NCBI GenBank assembly: GCA_036504075.1 | Contig: DASXVX010000066.1 | Location: forward strand, 1 to 62,401 | DNA length: 62,401 bases | From: DASXVX01 sp036504075 | GTDB taxonomy: Bacteria; Bacillota; Sulfobacillia; Symbiobacteriales; Symbiobacteriaceae | Direction of reading: 5' to 3' | Part shown: positions 16,428 through 24,105 of the stretch, one piece after another | Numbering within the stretch: position 1 is the first letter of the stretch | Layout: each line of letters begins with the position of its first letter | The notes under the pieces: model-generated | What the model saw: the letters and a program-made list of their open reading frames with translations, nothing else | The model's database searches: none | Told to the model about the DNA's origin: nothing | Position numbers and translations under genes: made by a program

Positions 16428-16455
16428 AAGGGGCACGGGATTCCCCGAGCCCCTT
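16428..16455 (-). terminator. Hairpin between DUF1385 gene and prfA
   Basis: A 7-bp stem AAGGGGC/GCCCCTT with an inner GGG/CCC pairing is followed by TTTCCC on the minus strand. It could be a weak terminator or attenuator before prfA. Confidence 0.45.
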
Positions 16456-16466
16456 AAATAGCGACG

Positions 16467-17333
16467 CTAACCCGGCAAGCCGAAGCCCCGGGCGGACTGC
16501 AGGGCGGCGATGGCGACTTCCAACTGGCTGTCGTCGGGCTCGCGGGTCGTCAGGCCCTGGAGCCACATTCCCGGCCGGCTGATCGCCATGGTGACGCCGT
16601 TGTTGTACTTGCCCAGCATCCGGAGCAACTCGTAGGAGATGCCGGCAATTACCGGCATGAGCGCCAGGCGGGTCAGCAACCGGAGCCAGACCGAGGAGAA
16701 GGAGAAGAAAGTGAACAGCACGATGGAGATGACCACGACGTACAGCAGGAAGCTGGTGCCGCAGCGCTTGTGCTCCCGGGAATGCTTCCGGGCGTACTCA
16801 ACCTCCAGCGGGTCGCCGGACTCCAGCGTGTTGATCACCTTATGCTCGGCCCCGTGGTACTGGTAGACCCGCTGAATATCCTTCAGGGCAGCGACCCCAG
16901 CCAGGTACCCGATGAACAGGCCCAGCCGGATAACGCCCTCGGCGGCGTTGGCCGCCAGCGAGTGGGGCGCCCAGTGCATCCAGTGGGTAATCAGGGTCGG
17001 AATGCCGACGAAAACCCCCAGCGCCAGGACCATGCCCAGGGTGGTGGTGAGCGTCATCTCTTTCTTGGAGAGTTGCTCTTCGTCGGGCATCGCCTCGTTG
17101 GCCGAGTACATGAGGGCACCGATGCCGATGGACAGCGTTTCCACCATCATCACCATGCCGCGGACCACGGGCAGCCCGAGAATAGGGTACTTTTTGGTCA
17201 CCGAGGTGACCTTTTCTTCTTTAATGGCGATTTGGCCGTCAGGGCGCCGTACGGCGATAGCCAACCTTTCCGGACCACGCATCATGACGCCTTCGAGTAC
17301 TGCCTGTCCGCCATAGGCGGCTTGCTCGCTCAT
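16467..17333 (-). CDS. DUF1385 family membrane protein
   Basis: 288 aa. N-terminal YGGQAVLEGVMMRGPERLAIAVRR is the signature of DUF1385 (YqhQ-like) proteins. About four membrane segments follow (near residues 90-125, 140-165 and 190-240), with YHGAEHKVINTLE and HKRCGTSFLLYVV between them. Function unknown; it lies between rpmE and prfA as in many Clostridia. ATG 17333 with GAGGG at 7 nt is preferred over an upstream in-frame extension that crosses the rpmE terminator. Confidence 0.9.
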   Translation of the reverse strand: MSEQAAYGGQAVLEGVMMRGPERLAIAVRRPDGQIAIKEEKVTSVTKKYPILGLPVVRGMVMMVETLSIGIGALMYSANEAMPDEEQLSKKEMTLTTTLGMVLALGVFVGIPTLITHWMHWAPHSLAANAAEGVIRLGLFIGYLAGVAALKDIQRVYQYHGAEHKVINTLESGDPLEVEYARKHSREHKRCGTSFLLYVVVISIVLFTFFSFSSVWLRLLTRLALMPVIAGISYELLRMLGKYNNGVTMAISRPGMWLQGLTTREPDDSQLEVAIAALQSARGFGLPG

Positions 17334-17380
17334 CGTTTCGCCCTCACTTTCTTTAGCCAATGTGAACATGCCGGAGAAAC

Positions 17381-17403
17381 AAAAACAGAGCGCGAGGGCT
17401 CTG
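17381..17403 (-). terminator. Terminator after rpmE
   Basis: CAGAGC/GCTCTG stem with a 6-nt loop, followed on the minus strand by TTTTTG. It begins 24 nt after the rpmE stop and partly isolates rpmE from the DUF1385 gene. Confidence 0.75.
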
Positions 17404-17426
17404 CTTTGTTGTACCACTGGTTGATG

Positions 17427-17627
17427 TTACCGGCCGTACTTCTTCTTGAACCGGTCGATACGGCTGCCGGCCTCGATACGGGTCGACCGGGAGCCGGTGT
17501 AGAACGGATGGCAGTTGGCGCAGACTTCAACGTGGATGTTCTTCTTGGTGGACACCACTTCATAAGCAGCGCCGCAACCGCATGTGATCTTGGTCTTTTC
17601 GGACTTGGGATGAATACCAGCCTTCAT
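17427..17627 (-). CDS. rpmE: Ribosomal protein L31, zinc-binding type
   Basis: 66 aa. MKAGIHP start, then Cys16, Cys18, Cys36 and Cys39 form the zinc ribbon of the C+ form of bL31. The second ATG (17627) has GGAAGG five nt upstream and gives the normal family length; the ATG at 17651 lacks a good site. The usual upstream neighbour rho is not present. Confidence 0.96.
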   Translation of the reverse strand: MKAGIHPKSEKTKITCGCGAAYEVVSTKKNIHVEVCANCHPFYTGSRSTRIEAGSRIDRFKKKYGR

Positions 17628-17752
17628 TAGATCCTTCCGCCTCGCTTTCATAGCCGTTGCTTCGAACCCGTCGCCGTTGCCGGGGATTGCCGGTGGAGCA
17701 GTTGCTGCTGCTTTCAGGGCGCCGGTCTACGAAGTCGGAGTCGTACTGAAGT

Positions 17753-17782
17753 AGTATACCACGCGCGATTTGGCGCGCGCAA
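17753..17782 (-). promoter_or_regulatory. Promoter of rpmE
   Basis: Minus strand -10 TATACT (17758-17753) and -35 TTGCGC (17782-17777) with an 18-nt spacer. The spacer contains a GCGCG/CGCGC inverted repeat. The box agrees well at -10 and only in TTG at -35. Confidence 0.55.
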
Positions 17783-17871
17783 CGACTCGCATTCTCAGTT
17801 TACTCCTTGCAGGAGTTCCCCTTCATACATCTAATTTCAAGGCATTAGCGAAAGTGACGGGAGATGGAGCA

Positions 17872-20340
17872 GTGTTGCGCCTGTTTGCCGCCACGGGGCT
17901 GCTGATGGTCATCAGCACGGCCTTGATGATCTTTACCGGCGGGTTGCTATTCCGAGTGCTGACGGTGATTCTGGCTGCTGTGATTCTGGCGCTGTACGGA
18001 TTTTTCTGGTGGAGTCTGCCCCGCCGGACCGGAAACGTCCGGGTACCAGGCCTCACGGAGCCGGTCGATGTCCACTTCGATGATCGTGGTGTACCGCATA
18101 TTTACGCCCGGAACCTGCATGATCTGTACCTGGCACAGGGCTACGTGACCGCCCGGGATCGGCTCTGGGCGATGGACCTGGACCGGCGGGCGGCTTGTGG
18201 TAGTCTGTCCGAAGTACTCGGCGCGAAACTGGTGGATGTGGACAAGCATTTCCGGACGCTGGGGCTGCGCCGGGCAGCGGAGGCATCGCTCAACGCTTAC
18301 AGCCCGGAGGAGCGGCAGTATCTGGATGCCTACGCTGCGGGAATCAACGCGTGGATGAGTGAACACAAGCCAGGCCCGGAGTTCACCCTGCTGCGGTACC
18401 GGCCCCAGCCCTGGACGCCCGTGGATACGCTCGCCATTGGCAAGTTCGCCGCCTACGGCCTCGGCGGGAATTGGGACACGGAACTTTTCCGGGCCAAGCT
18501 AGTCCAGACGGTGGGCGCCGAGAAGGCGGCGGAACTGTTCTGGCTGGCGCCGGATGCGGAGGAACTTAAGTTCCTGGAAGATCTGCCGCTGCCGAACCTC
18601 GACCGATTGCTGGCGATTGCCGCTCAGTCGACCAACGAGTCGGTCGGCTCGAACAACTGGGCCGTGGCAGGGTCCAAGACCTATTCGGGGGCGCCGCTTC
18701 TGGCCAGCGACCCGCATTTGCCGGTGCGCAACCCGGCGGTCTGGTACCAGACGCATCTGGTCGGGCCGGACGGTCTGGATGTGATCGGGGTGACGTTCCC
18801 GGGCATCCCCGGCATCATGATCGGGCACGGCCGGGACATGGCGTGGGGTGTCACCAACCTGAACCCCGACGTGCAGGATATCTTCGTGGAGAAAGTGAAC
18901 CCGGCGACGCCCGATCTCTTCCTTTACCGGGGCGCCTGGGAAAAGGCCACCCACTTCCGGGAGGAGATCAAAGTCCGGGGCGGACAGACGGTGGTGCACG
19001 AGGTGATGGTCACCCGCCACGGACCTGTGATTGCCCGGGGCGATAAGGTTGCGCTCTCCCTTTGCTGGACGGCGCTGGAGCCTACCACCGATATCGCCGG
19101 CTGCATGGCTTATTGCCGTGCCCGTTCCTGGCCCGAGTTCCGGTCGGCGCTCCAGAAGTATCAGGTGCCGGCCCAGAACTTTGTCTTCGCCGGACGTGAC
19201 GGGACGATTGCCTGGCGGGCAAACGGGCGGATTCCCATCCGGCGCAAGGGCGACGGACAGGCACCCGTGCCGGGCTGGACCGGGGAGTACGACTGGGCGG
19301 GCTACATTCCGTTCGAGCAGTTGCCCGAAACGGTCAACCCGCCGGAAGGCTTTGTGGCGACCGCCAACCACGATGTGACGCCGTCCGGATATCCGTTCCA
19401 CCTTGGCTCCAGTTGGTCGGCTCACTACCGCCACCAGCGAATTTTTGAACGGCTCCGCGGGGCTGCCGATTTAACGGTCGAAAAACTCGAAGAACTGCAG
19501 GCCGACTGCGTTAACCTGCAGGCCCGCACACTCCTGCAGGCGCTTTTGAGCCTGGTGCACGAGGGGCTTCGGTCCGGGACCCAGTCGCTGACCGAACTGG
19601 AGAAGCAAGCGCTGCTCATGATCTCCGGGTGGGACTGCAGCGAATTGCCGGGCGCTGCGGAGCCGGTGCTATGGCATCACTGGTACCAGTTCCTGACCGA
19701 GGGCATCTTCCGGCCGCAAATGGGCCTCGCGCTATACGACCAGTTCCTCGTCAGCGGGATGCCGGCGCAGGTGACGGACCGGCTCATTTTGCAAGTGGCG
19801 GAGGGTGGCGACAGTCGCTGGATATCCCGGGAAGGTTCGGACGGGCTGGCCTGCACGACCCTGCGGGCGTTCCGCCGGGCGGTGGCGCTCATGGCGGCCA
19901 AGCAGGGGTCGCATCCGGAGCGCTGGCGCTGGGGCCGGGAGCATACCCTGCGGTACGAACACCCGCTCACGCTCGGGGCGAAGTTCCTGCGGCCGATATT
20001 TAACCTGGGTCCGTTCCCGGTGGGCGGCAGCGCCACGACGGTGAACAACCAGGGCTACAGCCAGCTGAACCCGTTCCGGGTTACGATTGCCGCCTCATGG
20101 CGGCAGGTAGTAGACCTGGGGCGTCCGGAGGAATCCCGCGATATCCTTACACCGGGACAGAGCGGCCATCCATGCAGTCCCCACCACGCCGACCAGGTCC
20201 ACGCTTACCTGAAGGGCGAGAACCAGCCACAGCTGTTCCGCCACAGCGTAATCCGAGACCTTCCGCGCCTTTCGCTTCATCCCGACACAAAGTGTCCTGA
20301 CACAAAGTGTCCTGACACCAAGTATCCTGACACAAAGTAA
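17872..20340 (+). CDS. Penicillin acylase family (Ntn hydrolase) membrane-anchored enzyme, copy 1
   Basis: About 822 aa from GTG 17872 (GGGAG at 8 nt); the frame is open to 17770, so the start is uncertain. Two N-terminal hydrophobic segments anchor or export it. Then the S45 peptidase order: GVPHIYARNLHDLYLAQGYVTARDRLW (N-terminal chain), the spacer, and the autocatalytic nucleophile Ser260 in GSNNWAVAG, which becomes the N-terminus of the beta chain. Late blocks include FVFAGRDGTIAWRANGRIP and GQSGHP. Such enzymes cleave acyl amides (penicillins, acyl-homoserine lactones or lipopeptides); the substrate is unknown. The C-terminus ends in a 15-bp tandem repeat, coding PDTK units. Confidence 0.88.
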   Translation: MLRLFAATGLLMVISTALMIFTGGLLFRVLTVILAAVILALYGFFWWSLPRRTGNVRVPGLTEPVDVHFDDRGVPHIYARNLHDLYLAQGYVTARDRLWAMDLDRRAACGSLSEVLGAKLVDVDKHFRTLGLRRAAEASLNAYSPEERQYLDAYAAGINAWMSEHKPGPEFTLLRYRPQPWTPVDTLAIGKFAAYGLGGNWDTELFRAKLVQTVGAEKAAELFWLAPDAEELKFLEDLPLPNLDRLLAIAAQSTNESVGSNNWAVAGSKTYSGAPLLASDPHLPVRNPAVWYQTHLVGPDGLDVIGVTFPGIPGIMIGHGRDMAWGVTNLNPDVQDIFVEKVNPATPDLFLYRGAWEKATHFREEIKVRGGQTVVHEVMVTRHGPVIARGDKVALSLCWTALEPTTDIAGCMAYCRARSWPEFRSALQKYQVPAQNFVFAGRDGTIAWRANGRIPIRRKGDGQAPVPGWTGEYDWAGYIPFEQLPETVNPPEGFVATANHDVTPSGYPFHLGSSWSAHYRHQRIFERLRGAADLTVEKLEELQADCVNLQARTLLQALLSLVHEGLRSGTQSLTELEKQALLMISGWDCSELPGAAEPVLWHHWYQFLTEGIFRPQMGLALYDQFLVSGMPAQVTDRLILQVAEGGDSRWISREGSDGLACTTLRAFRRAVALMAAKQGSHPERWRWGREHTLRYEHPLTLGAKFLRPIFNLGPFPVGGSATTVNNQGYSQLNPFRVTIAASWRQVVDLGRPEESRDILTPGQSGHPCSPHHADQVHAYLKGENQPQLFRHSVIRDLPRLSLHPDTKCPDTKCPDTKYPDTK
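20281..20340 (+). repeat. Four tandem 15-bp repeats, each a dyad
   Basis: Exactly four 15-bp units of the form CCTGACACAAAGTGT (with 1-3 changes in units 1, 3 and 4) end the first acylase gene at its stop codon. Across units 1-2 and 2-3 the perfect 13-bp palindrome GACACAAAGTGTC is formed. It encodes HPDTKCPDTKCPDTKYPDTK at the C-terminus and lies 21 nt before the next gene's start. Confidence 0.9.
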
Positions 20341-20360
20341 TCGCAGAAGGGGGCGTTCCG

Positions 20361-22829
20361 TTGGCGATACTCTCACGCGTGAATAGCAGACCGCTCAAGG
20401 GGTCGCGGACTCGCCGGAGATGGGGTCGGCTGGGCTACGTGGCACTGGGAATCCTGGTTCTGCTCTTACTTGCGCTCTGCGGCGGCAGCTACGGTTATGC
20501 TCGGTTGAGCCTGCCGCAGGTAAGCGGACAGTTGAAAGCCCCCGGGCTGCAAGCTACCGTCACCGTTTACCGGGATGAGTGGGGCGTGCCGCACATTGAA
20601 GCGCAGAACTCACACGATCTGTTCTTTACCCAGGGATACGTAACCGCCCAGGACCGGCTTTGGGAAATGGACCTGACCCGCCGGGCCGCCAGTGGCCGCC
20701 TGTCTGAAGTGATGGGTGCGGGTCTCGTGAGCACCGACAAGTTCTTCCGGACCCTGATGCTCCGGCAGGCCGCCGAGAAATCGGTCCCCGCCTATTCGCC
20801 GGACGCGAGGGCTGCGCTGGAGGATTACGCACAGGGCGTCAACGCATACATCCAAGCCGCCGGCGGTTTCGGAAAGCTCCCAGTGGAGTTCAAGATTCTT
20901 GGGTATACGCCGGAACCCTGGACGAGCGTGGACTCGGCCGTTATCGGCAAGTACATGGCCTATGACCTGGGCGGCAACATGAGCGGCGAGGTTTACCGGT
21001 ATCTGCTCCGGCAGAAGGTCGGCGACGTTCTGGCGACGCAACTCTGGCCCGCCTATCCCAAAGACGGCGTGACCATCATCCACTCGGCGGCAGCTGCCAC
21101 GACGGCTCCACAGGCCGCAATGCTCCCGCCGGACGACACCCATATCGATCTTTCCGGCTTGCTGTCGGCGGCGGTCTTCCCGGACCAGTTTGTCGGTTCC
21201 AACAACTGGGTGGTCTCCGGGGCGCTGACCAAATCGGGCAAACCGCTTCTGGCCAACGACCCGCACCTGGGCATCCGGACACCGGCGATCTGGTACCAGA
21301 CGCATCTGATCCTGAACGGCGACCGCGAGAAAATGAACGTCATCGGGGTCATGTTCCCGGGTGCTCCCGGTGTTGTCATCGGGCACAACGAAAAGGTCGC
21401 CTGGGGCGTGACCAACACCGGGCCGGATGTCCAGGACCTCTATCTCGAACGGCGCAACCCCGATAATCCCTACCAGTTCCTGTACCAGGACAAGTGGGAG
21501 GACGCGAAGGTAATCAAGGACCCGATCAGAGTCAAGGGTGCCGGGAATATCCCCTTCGAAGTCGTGGTGACCCGCCACGGGCCGATCGTTTCCGAAGTGA
21601 CCGGGCCCGAGAAAGAGCGGCCAAAAGATGCCCTTGCTCTCCGCTGGACGGCCCACCTGGCTACCACCGAATTGGAGGCGGTGCTCGCCTTCGACAAGGC
21701 CCAGAACTGGGCGGAGTTCCGCAAGGCGCTGCAGCTCTTTAATGTACCAACCCAGAACTTCGTCTTCGCTGCGGCAGACGGGACTATCGCCTATCACGCC
21801 GGGGGCCTCGTGCCCATCCGGGCCCACGGCGACGGTCTGGTGCCGGTGCCCGGCTGGACGGATACCTACGAGTGGAAGGACTACATCCCGTTCGACAAAA
21901 TGCCGGAAGTGGTCAACCCGAAGGATGGCTACATCGCCACGGCTAACAACAAGGTGGTCGCCGATGACTACCCGTACTTCCTGACCGCCGCCTGGGCCCA
22001 GCCGTACCGGGCGACCCGGATTACCGAGGTTCTGAAGTCCAAGACCGGCTTCACCGTCGACGACATGCAGCGTCTCCAGGCAGACTACACGAACCTGCAG
22101 GCCCGGACGCTGCTGCCGATTCTGCTTCCGCCGGTGGGGAAGGCAAGCCTGAGCGACGCTGAAAAGGCGGCGTTTGGTCTCCTGCAAAACTGGGACTTTG
22201 CGGATGCCGCCGATCAGGCCGCCCCGCTGGTCTACCAACTCTGGTGGCGGAACCTGACGAAGCAGCTTTACCAACCCAAGATGGGTGATGACCTGTACGG
22301 CCTCATGGCCGACACGGGCAACGTGACGGACATGATCATCCGGAATGCCGCCCAGGGTCAGGCGAACGACTGGGTGGCGGCGGCCGGCGGCCTGGAGCAA
22401 TTGGCGGTGAGGAGCTTCCAGGCGGCGGTGGCAGAAGGCCAGAAGCTGCAGGGCAACGACTTGGCGAAGTGGTCCTGGGGTGAATACCACCGGATGGGGC
22501 CGGCCCACCCGCTGGGGAGCGCTGCAAAGCCACTGGCCTGGGTATTCAACCCAAAAACCTATCCGATCGGCGGCAGCAGCGTCACGGTGGGTGCCATGAG
22601 CTACAATGCGAAAACGGGCCTGGTCAGTTCGGCTGCCCCGTGGCGTCAGGTTGTGGACATGTCCGACATCGACAACTCACGGGACATCGTGACGCCGGGA
22701 CAGTCCGGCCACTTCCTGAGCGAGTGGTACAGTAGCCAGGAACTTATGCACAGGAATGGAGAACTTCATCCACAGGTTTTCAACAGCGCTGCCTACCGCA
22801 AAGGCACACGGCTGGAACTGCAACCGTAG
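20361..22829 (+). CDS. Penicillin acylase family (Ntn hydrolase) membrane-anchored enzyme, copy 2
   Basis: 822 aa. An N-terminal basic stretch and one membrane helix (residues about 25-47, GYVALGILVLLLLALCGG) anchor it outside the membrane. The S45 layout is complete: WGVPHIEAQNSHDLFFTQGYV, nucleophile Ser280 in GSNNWVVSG, NDPHLGIRTPAIWYQTHL, FVFAAADGTIAYHAGG and VTPGQSGHFLSEWY. Start TTG at 20361 follows GAAGGGGG. It is a close paralogue of the gene before it (20 nt apart), so a tandem duplication with joint transcription is likely, ending at the terminator at 22832. Confidence 0.93.
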   Translation: MAILSRVNSRPLKGSRTRRRWGRLGYVALGILVLLLLALCGGSYGYARLSLPQVSGQLKAPGLQATVTVYRDEWGVPHIEAQNSHDLFFTQGYVTAQDRLWEMDLTRRAASGRLSEVMGAGLVSTDKFFRTLMLRQAAEKSVPAYSPDARAALEDYAQGVNAYIQAAGGFGKLPVEFKILGYTPEPWTSVDSAVIGKYMAYDLGGNMSGEVYRYLLRQKVGDVLATQLWPAYPKDGVTIIHSAAAATTAPQAAMLPPDDTHIDLSGLLSAAVFPDQFVGSNNWVVSGALTKSGKPLLANDPHLGIRTPAIWYQTHLILNGDREKMNVIGVMFPGAPGVVIGHNEKVAWGVTNTGPDVQDLYLERRNPDNPYQFLYQDKWEDAKVIKDPIRVKGAGNIPFEVVVTRHGPIVSEVTGPEKERPKDALALRWTAHLATTELEAVLAFDKAQNWAEFRKALQLFNVPTQNFVFAAADGTIAYHAGGLVPIRAHGDGLVPVPGWTDTYEWKDYIPFDKMPEVVNPKDGYIATANNKVVADDYPYFLTAAWAQPYRATRITEVLKSKTGFTVDDMQRLQADYTNLQARTLLPILLPPVGKASLSDAEKAAFGLLQNWDFADAADQAAPLVYQLWWRNLTKQLYQPKMGDDLYGLMADTGNVTDMIIRNAAQGQANDWVAAAGGLEQLAVRSFQAAVAEGQKLQGNDLAKWSWGEYHRMGPAHPLGSAAKPLAWVFNPKTYPIGGSSVTVGAMSYNAKTGLVSSAAPWRQVVDMSDIDNSRDIVTPGQSGHFLSEWYSSQELMHRNGELHPQVFNSAAYRKGTRLELQP

Positions 22830-22831
22830 CC

Positions 22832-22867
22832 AAACTGCTCCCCGGGACCTCCCCGGGGGGCAGTTTT
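22832..22867 (+). terminator. Terminator of the acylase operon
   Basis: AAACTGC ... GCAGTTTT flanks CCCCGGG/CCCGGGG, a long GC stem with TTTT on the plus strand, starting 2 nt after the stop codon. Confidence 0.9.
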
Positions 22868-22895
22868 CGCGCACCGCCGAAGGCAAGCCGTGGAG

Positions 22896-22940
22896 CCCTT
22901 GCAGCGCAAGGGACGCTTTTTATCCCTTGTGCTGCAAGGG
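22896..22940. repeat. Long near-perfect hairpin in the convergent intergenic region
   Basis: Two 18-nt arms (22896-22913 and 22923-22940), complementary except for one G-T position, enclose a 9-nt loop containing TTTTT. The outer 10 bp are CCCTTGCAGC/GCTGCAAGGG. No T-run follows on either strand, so it is not a standard terminator. It could be an RNA processing site, a REP-like element or part of a small mobile element. Confidence 0.7.
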
Positions 22941-23090
22941 TTTGCGGATTCGACATTTTTCGCGGGGGCCGGTGCTACATGGGGTCCGGAAAGTCCGATT
23001 GTGAAGCCTTTGTCATTGGGAAGCAACAACGGCGAATTCGCGATTGTCGAATGCGATGATATGTTTCATGAATATTTACCAACAGGGGGC

Positions 23091-23140
23091 TGTGGATAGT
23101 GTGGATATCTCCACAATGAATGTGGAAACTTCCGTGGACA
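23091..23140. promoter_or_regulatory. Cluster of DnaA-box-like 9-mers
   Basis: TGTGGATAG (23091-23099) and TGTGGATAT (23100-23108) each match the DnaA box TGTGGATAA at 8 of 9 positions and are directly adjacent. ATCTCCACA (23107-23115, opposite orientation) and TGTGGAAAC (23121-23129) match at 7 of 9. The cluster lies between the ends of two convergent genes, so it is not a promoter site for either. Confidence 0.5.
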
Positions 23141-23167
23141 GTTTTTTCGCGAAGTCAATGGCCGTCT

Positions 23168-23755
23168 TTAACGCTCAGGTAGATATACCAGGGGGTCCTG
23201 GGCCTTGTCGTTCACGATAATCTCAAAGTGCAAATGTGGTCCGGTGCTGTGTCCGGTGGAGCCCACAAGGCCGATGACGTCGCCCTGGCCAACCAGCTGC
23301 CCAGGATGCACAAGGAGCTTGGAGCAGTGGCCGTAGAGCGTCCGGGTCCCGTCGGGGTGCTTGAGGATCACGGTATTGCCATACCCAGTCACGACGCCGG
23401 CCAACAGGACAGTCCCGCTACGGGCCGCATGAATGGGTGTCCCGGCGTTGGCGGCCAGGTCGAGTCCGTGGTGGTAACTGCCAGCGCGCGGGCCGAACGG
23501 TGAACTGATCGGTGCAATTACCGGCCAGACAAAAGCATCCCCATGCGAGACCGGGTCCGGCAGCGGGTTGTGGATCGTCTCCCTGGCGGGCGCCTTGTCG
23601 GTGGCGACAGGCGCAGGGCGCGAGGCAACTGCAGGCTGCGCCGCGTCCGCCCGACGCACCCGGGCGTGGGCCGAATGCCAGCCAAGCGTCCCGCCAAACA
23701 CCGCCAGGGCGGCCAGCGCCAGCAAATACGAACGGAACCCGGCCCAAGGCCTCAA
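23168..23755 (-). CDS. Secreted or membrane-anchored M23 (LytM) peptidoglycan endopeptidase
   Basis: 195 aa. N-terminal membrane/signal segment (residues about 7-24), a Pro/Ala linker, then an M23 domain (about 75-195). Zinc ligands: H95 and D99 in YHHGLDLAA, and H176 of HLHF (with H174). It would cut peptide cross-links of the wall. Start TTG 23755 with GGGGG at 7 nt. Upstream lies a structured RNA (23898-24020) and an intrinsic terminator (23834-23856), so expression is probably controlled by transcription attenuation. A cell-wall hydrolase behind an RNA switch recalls c-di-AMP riboswitch targets, though the RNA here is different. Confidence 0.92.
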   Translation of the reverse strand: MRPWAGFRSYLLALAALAVFGGTLGWHSAHARVRRADAAQPAVASRPAPVATDKAPARETIHNPLPDPVSHGDAFVWPVIAPISSPFGPRAGSYHHGLDLAANAGTPIHAARSGTVLLAGVVTGYGNTVILKHPDGTRTLYGHCSKLLVHPGQLVGQGDVIGLVGSTGHSTGPHLHFEIIVNDKAQDPLVYLPER

Positions 23756-23833
23756 CAGCCCACCCCCAGCGAGGAGTATTGGGACAGGCTATGCAAGGCC
23801 GCCCCACTCTATACTCGGTTCCCCGCGCACAAC

Positions 23834-23856
23834 AAAAAGGCCCCCCGGCCGGAGGC
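23834..23856 (-). terminator. Terminator in the leader of the M23 peptidase gene
   Basis: On the minus strand GCCTCC-GGCC-GGGGGGC (one G-T pair) is followed by CTTTTTG. It lies 42 nt after the structured RNA and about 80 nt before the start codon, the place expected for an expression platform. Confidence 0.75.
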
Positions 23857-23897
23857 GCAGGAGGGTAGGCATGCGCAGGCCGGTGGCCGAGGCGCAT

Positions 23898-24020
23898 CGG
23901 AGCGGATAGTTAAAGATTCGCAGCCGCTCAGGCGCGCCGCAGCGGCGACGACAAGCTTCGCCTGCCCATGAGCTGAGGCGCCCTGAGCGGCGAGAATCAT
24001 TACGGGAATAAGTCGCTCCG
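23898..24020 (-). ncRNA. Structured RNA leader element, copy 1 (unidentified class)
   Basis: Read on the minus strand: closing stem P1 CGGAGCG/CGCTCCG (24020-24014 with 23904-23898); P2 GATTC/GAATC (23998-23994 with 23919-23915); an asymmetric internal loop (TCG opposite CTGC); P3 CCGCTCAGG/CCTGAGCGG; and an inner hairpin with GCGA/TCGC inside GCAG/CTGC. A second copy at 57386-57508 has the same 123-nt length, the same loops and compensating changes in P1 and P3. An extra ATGCGC/GCGCAT hairpin (23871-23897) abuts P1 here. It sits between the glpX terminator and a terminator in front of the M23 gene. I do not recognise it as TPP, FMN, SAM, cobalamin, c-di-AMP (ydaO) or c-di-GMP. Confidence 0.8.
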
Positions 24021-24059
24021 TAAGCCGACGCCATCGGCCAAAGCGTGCCAGGCCAAACA

Positions 24060-24098
24060 AAAAGCCCCCGACTAGGGTGTCTAAACCCCAATCGGAGG
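24060..24098 (-). terminator. Terminator after glpX
   Basis: GCCTCCGA/TCGGGGGC with an inner GGGGT/ACCCT stem, followed by TTTTTG on the minus strand, 8-10 nt after the glpX stop. Confidence 0.9.
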
Positions 24099-24105
24099 CT
24101 GATAC

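Noticed and set aside
20281..20340. Tandem 15-bp repeats considered as a CRISPR fragment
   Set aside because: Units are directly adjacent with no unique spacers, the length is too short, and no cas genes are nearby.
23091..23140. DnaA-box cluster considered as oriC
   Set aside because: No dnaA, dnaN, rpmH or gyrase genes, too few perfect boxes and no long AT-rich unwinding region.
23898..24020. Structured RNA considered as a c-di-AMP (ydaO) riboswitch because it precedes an M23 gene
   Set aside because: The conserved ydaO blocks I remember (GAATC followed by the GGGGGACC-type and GGGTGAATC-type segments and CCGTCAGCTAACCTCG) are not present; the stem layout differs. A formal model search should confirm.
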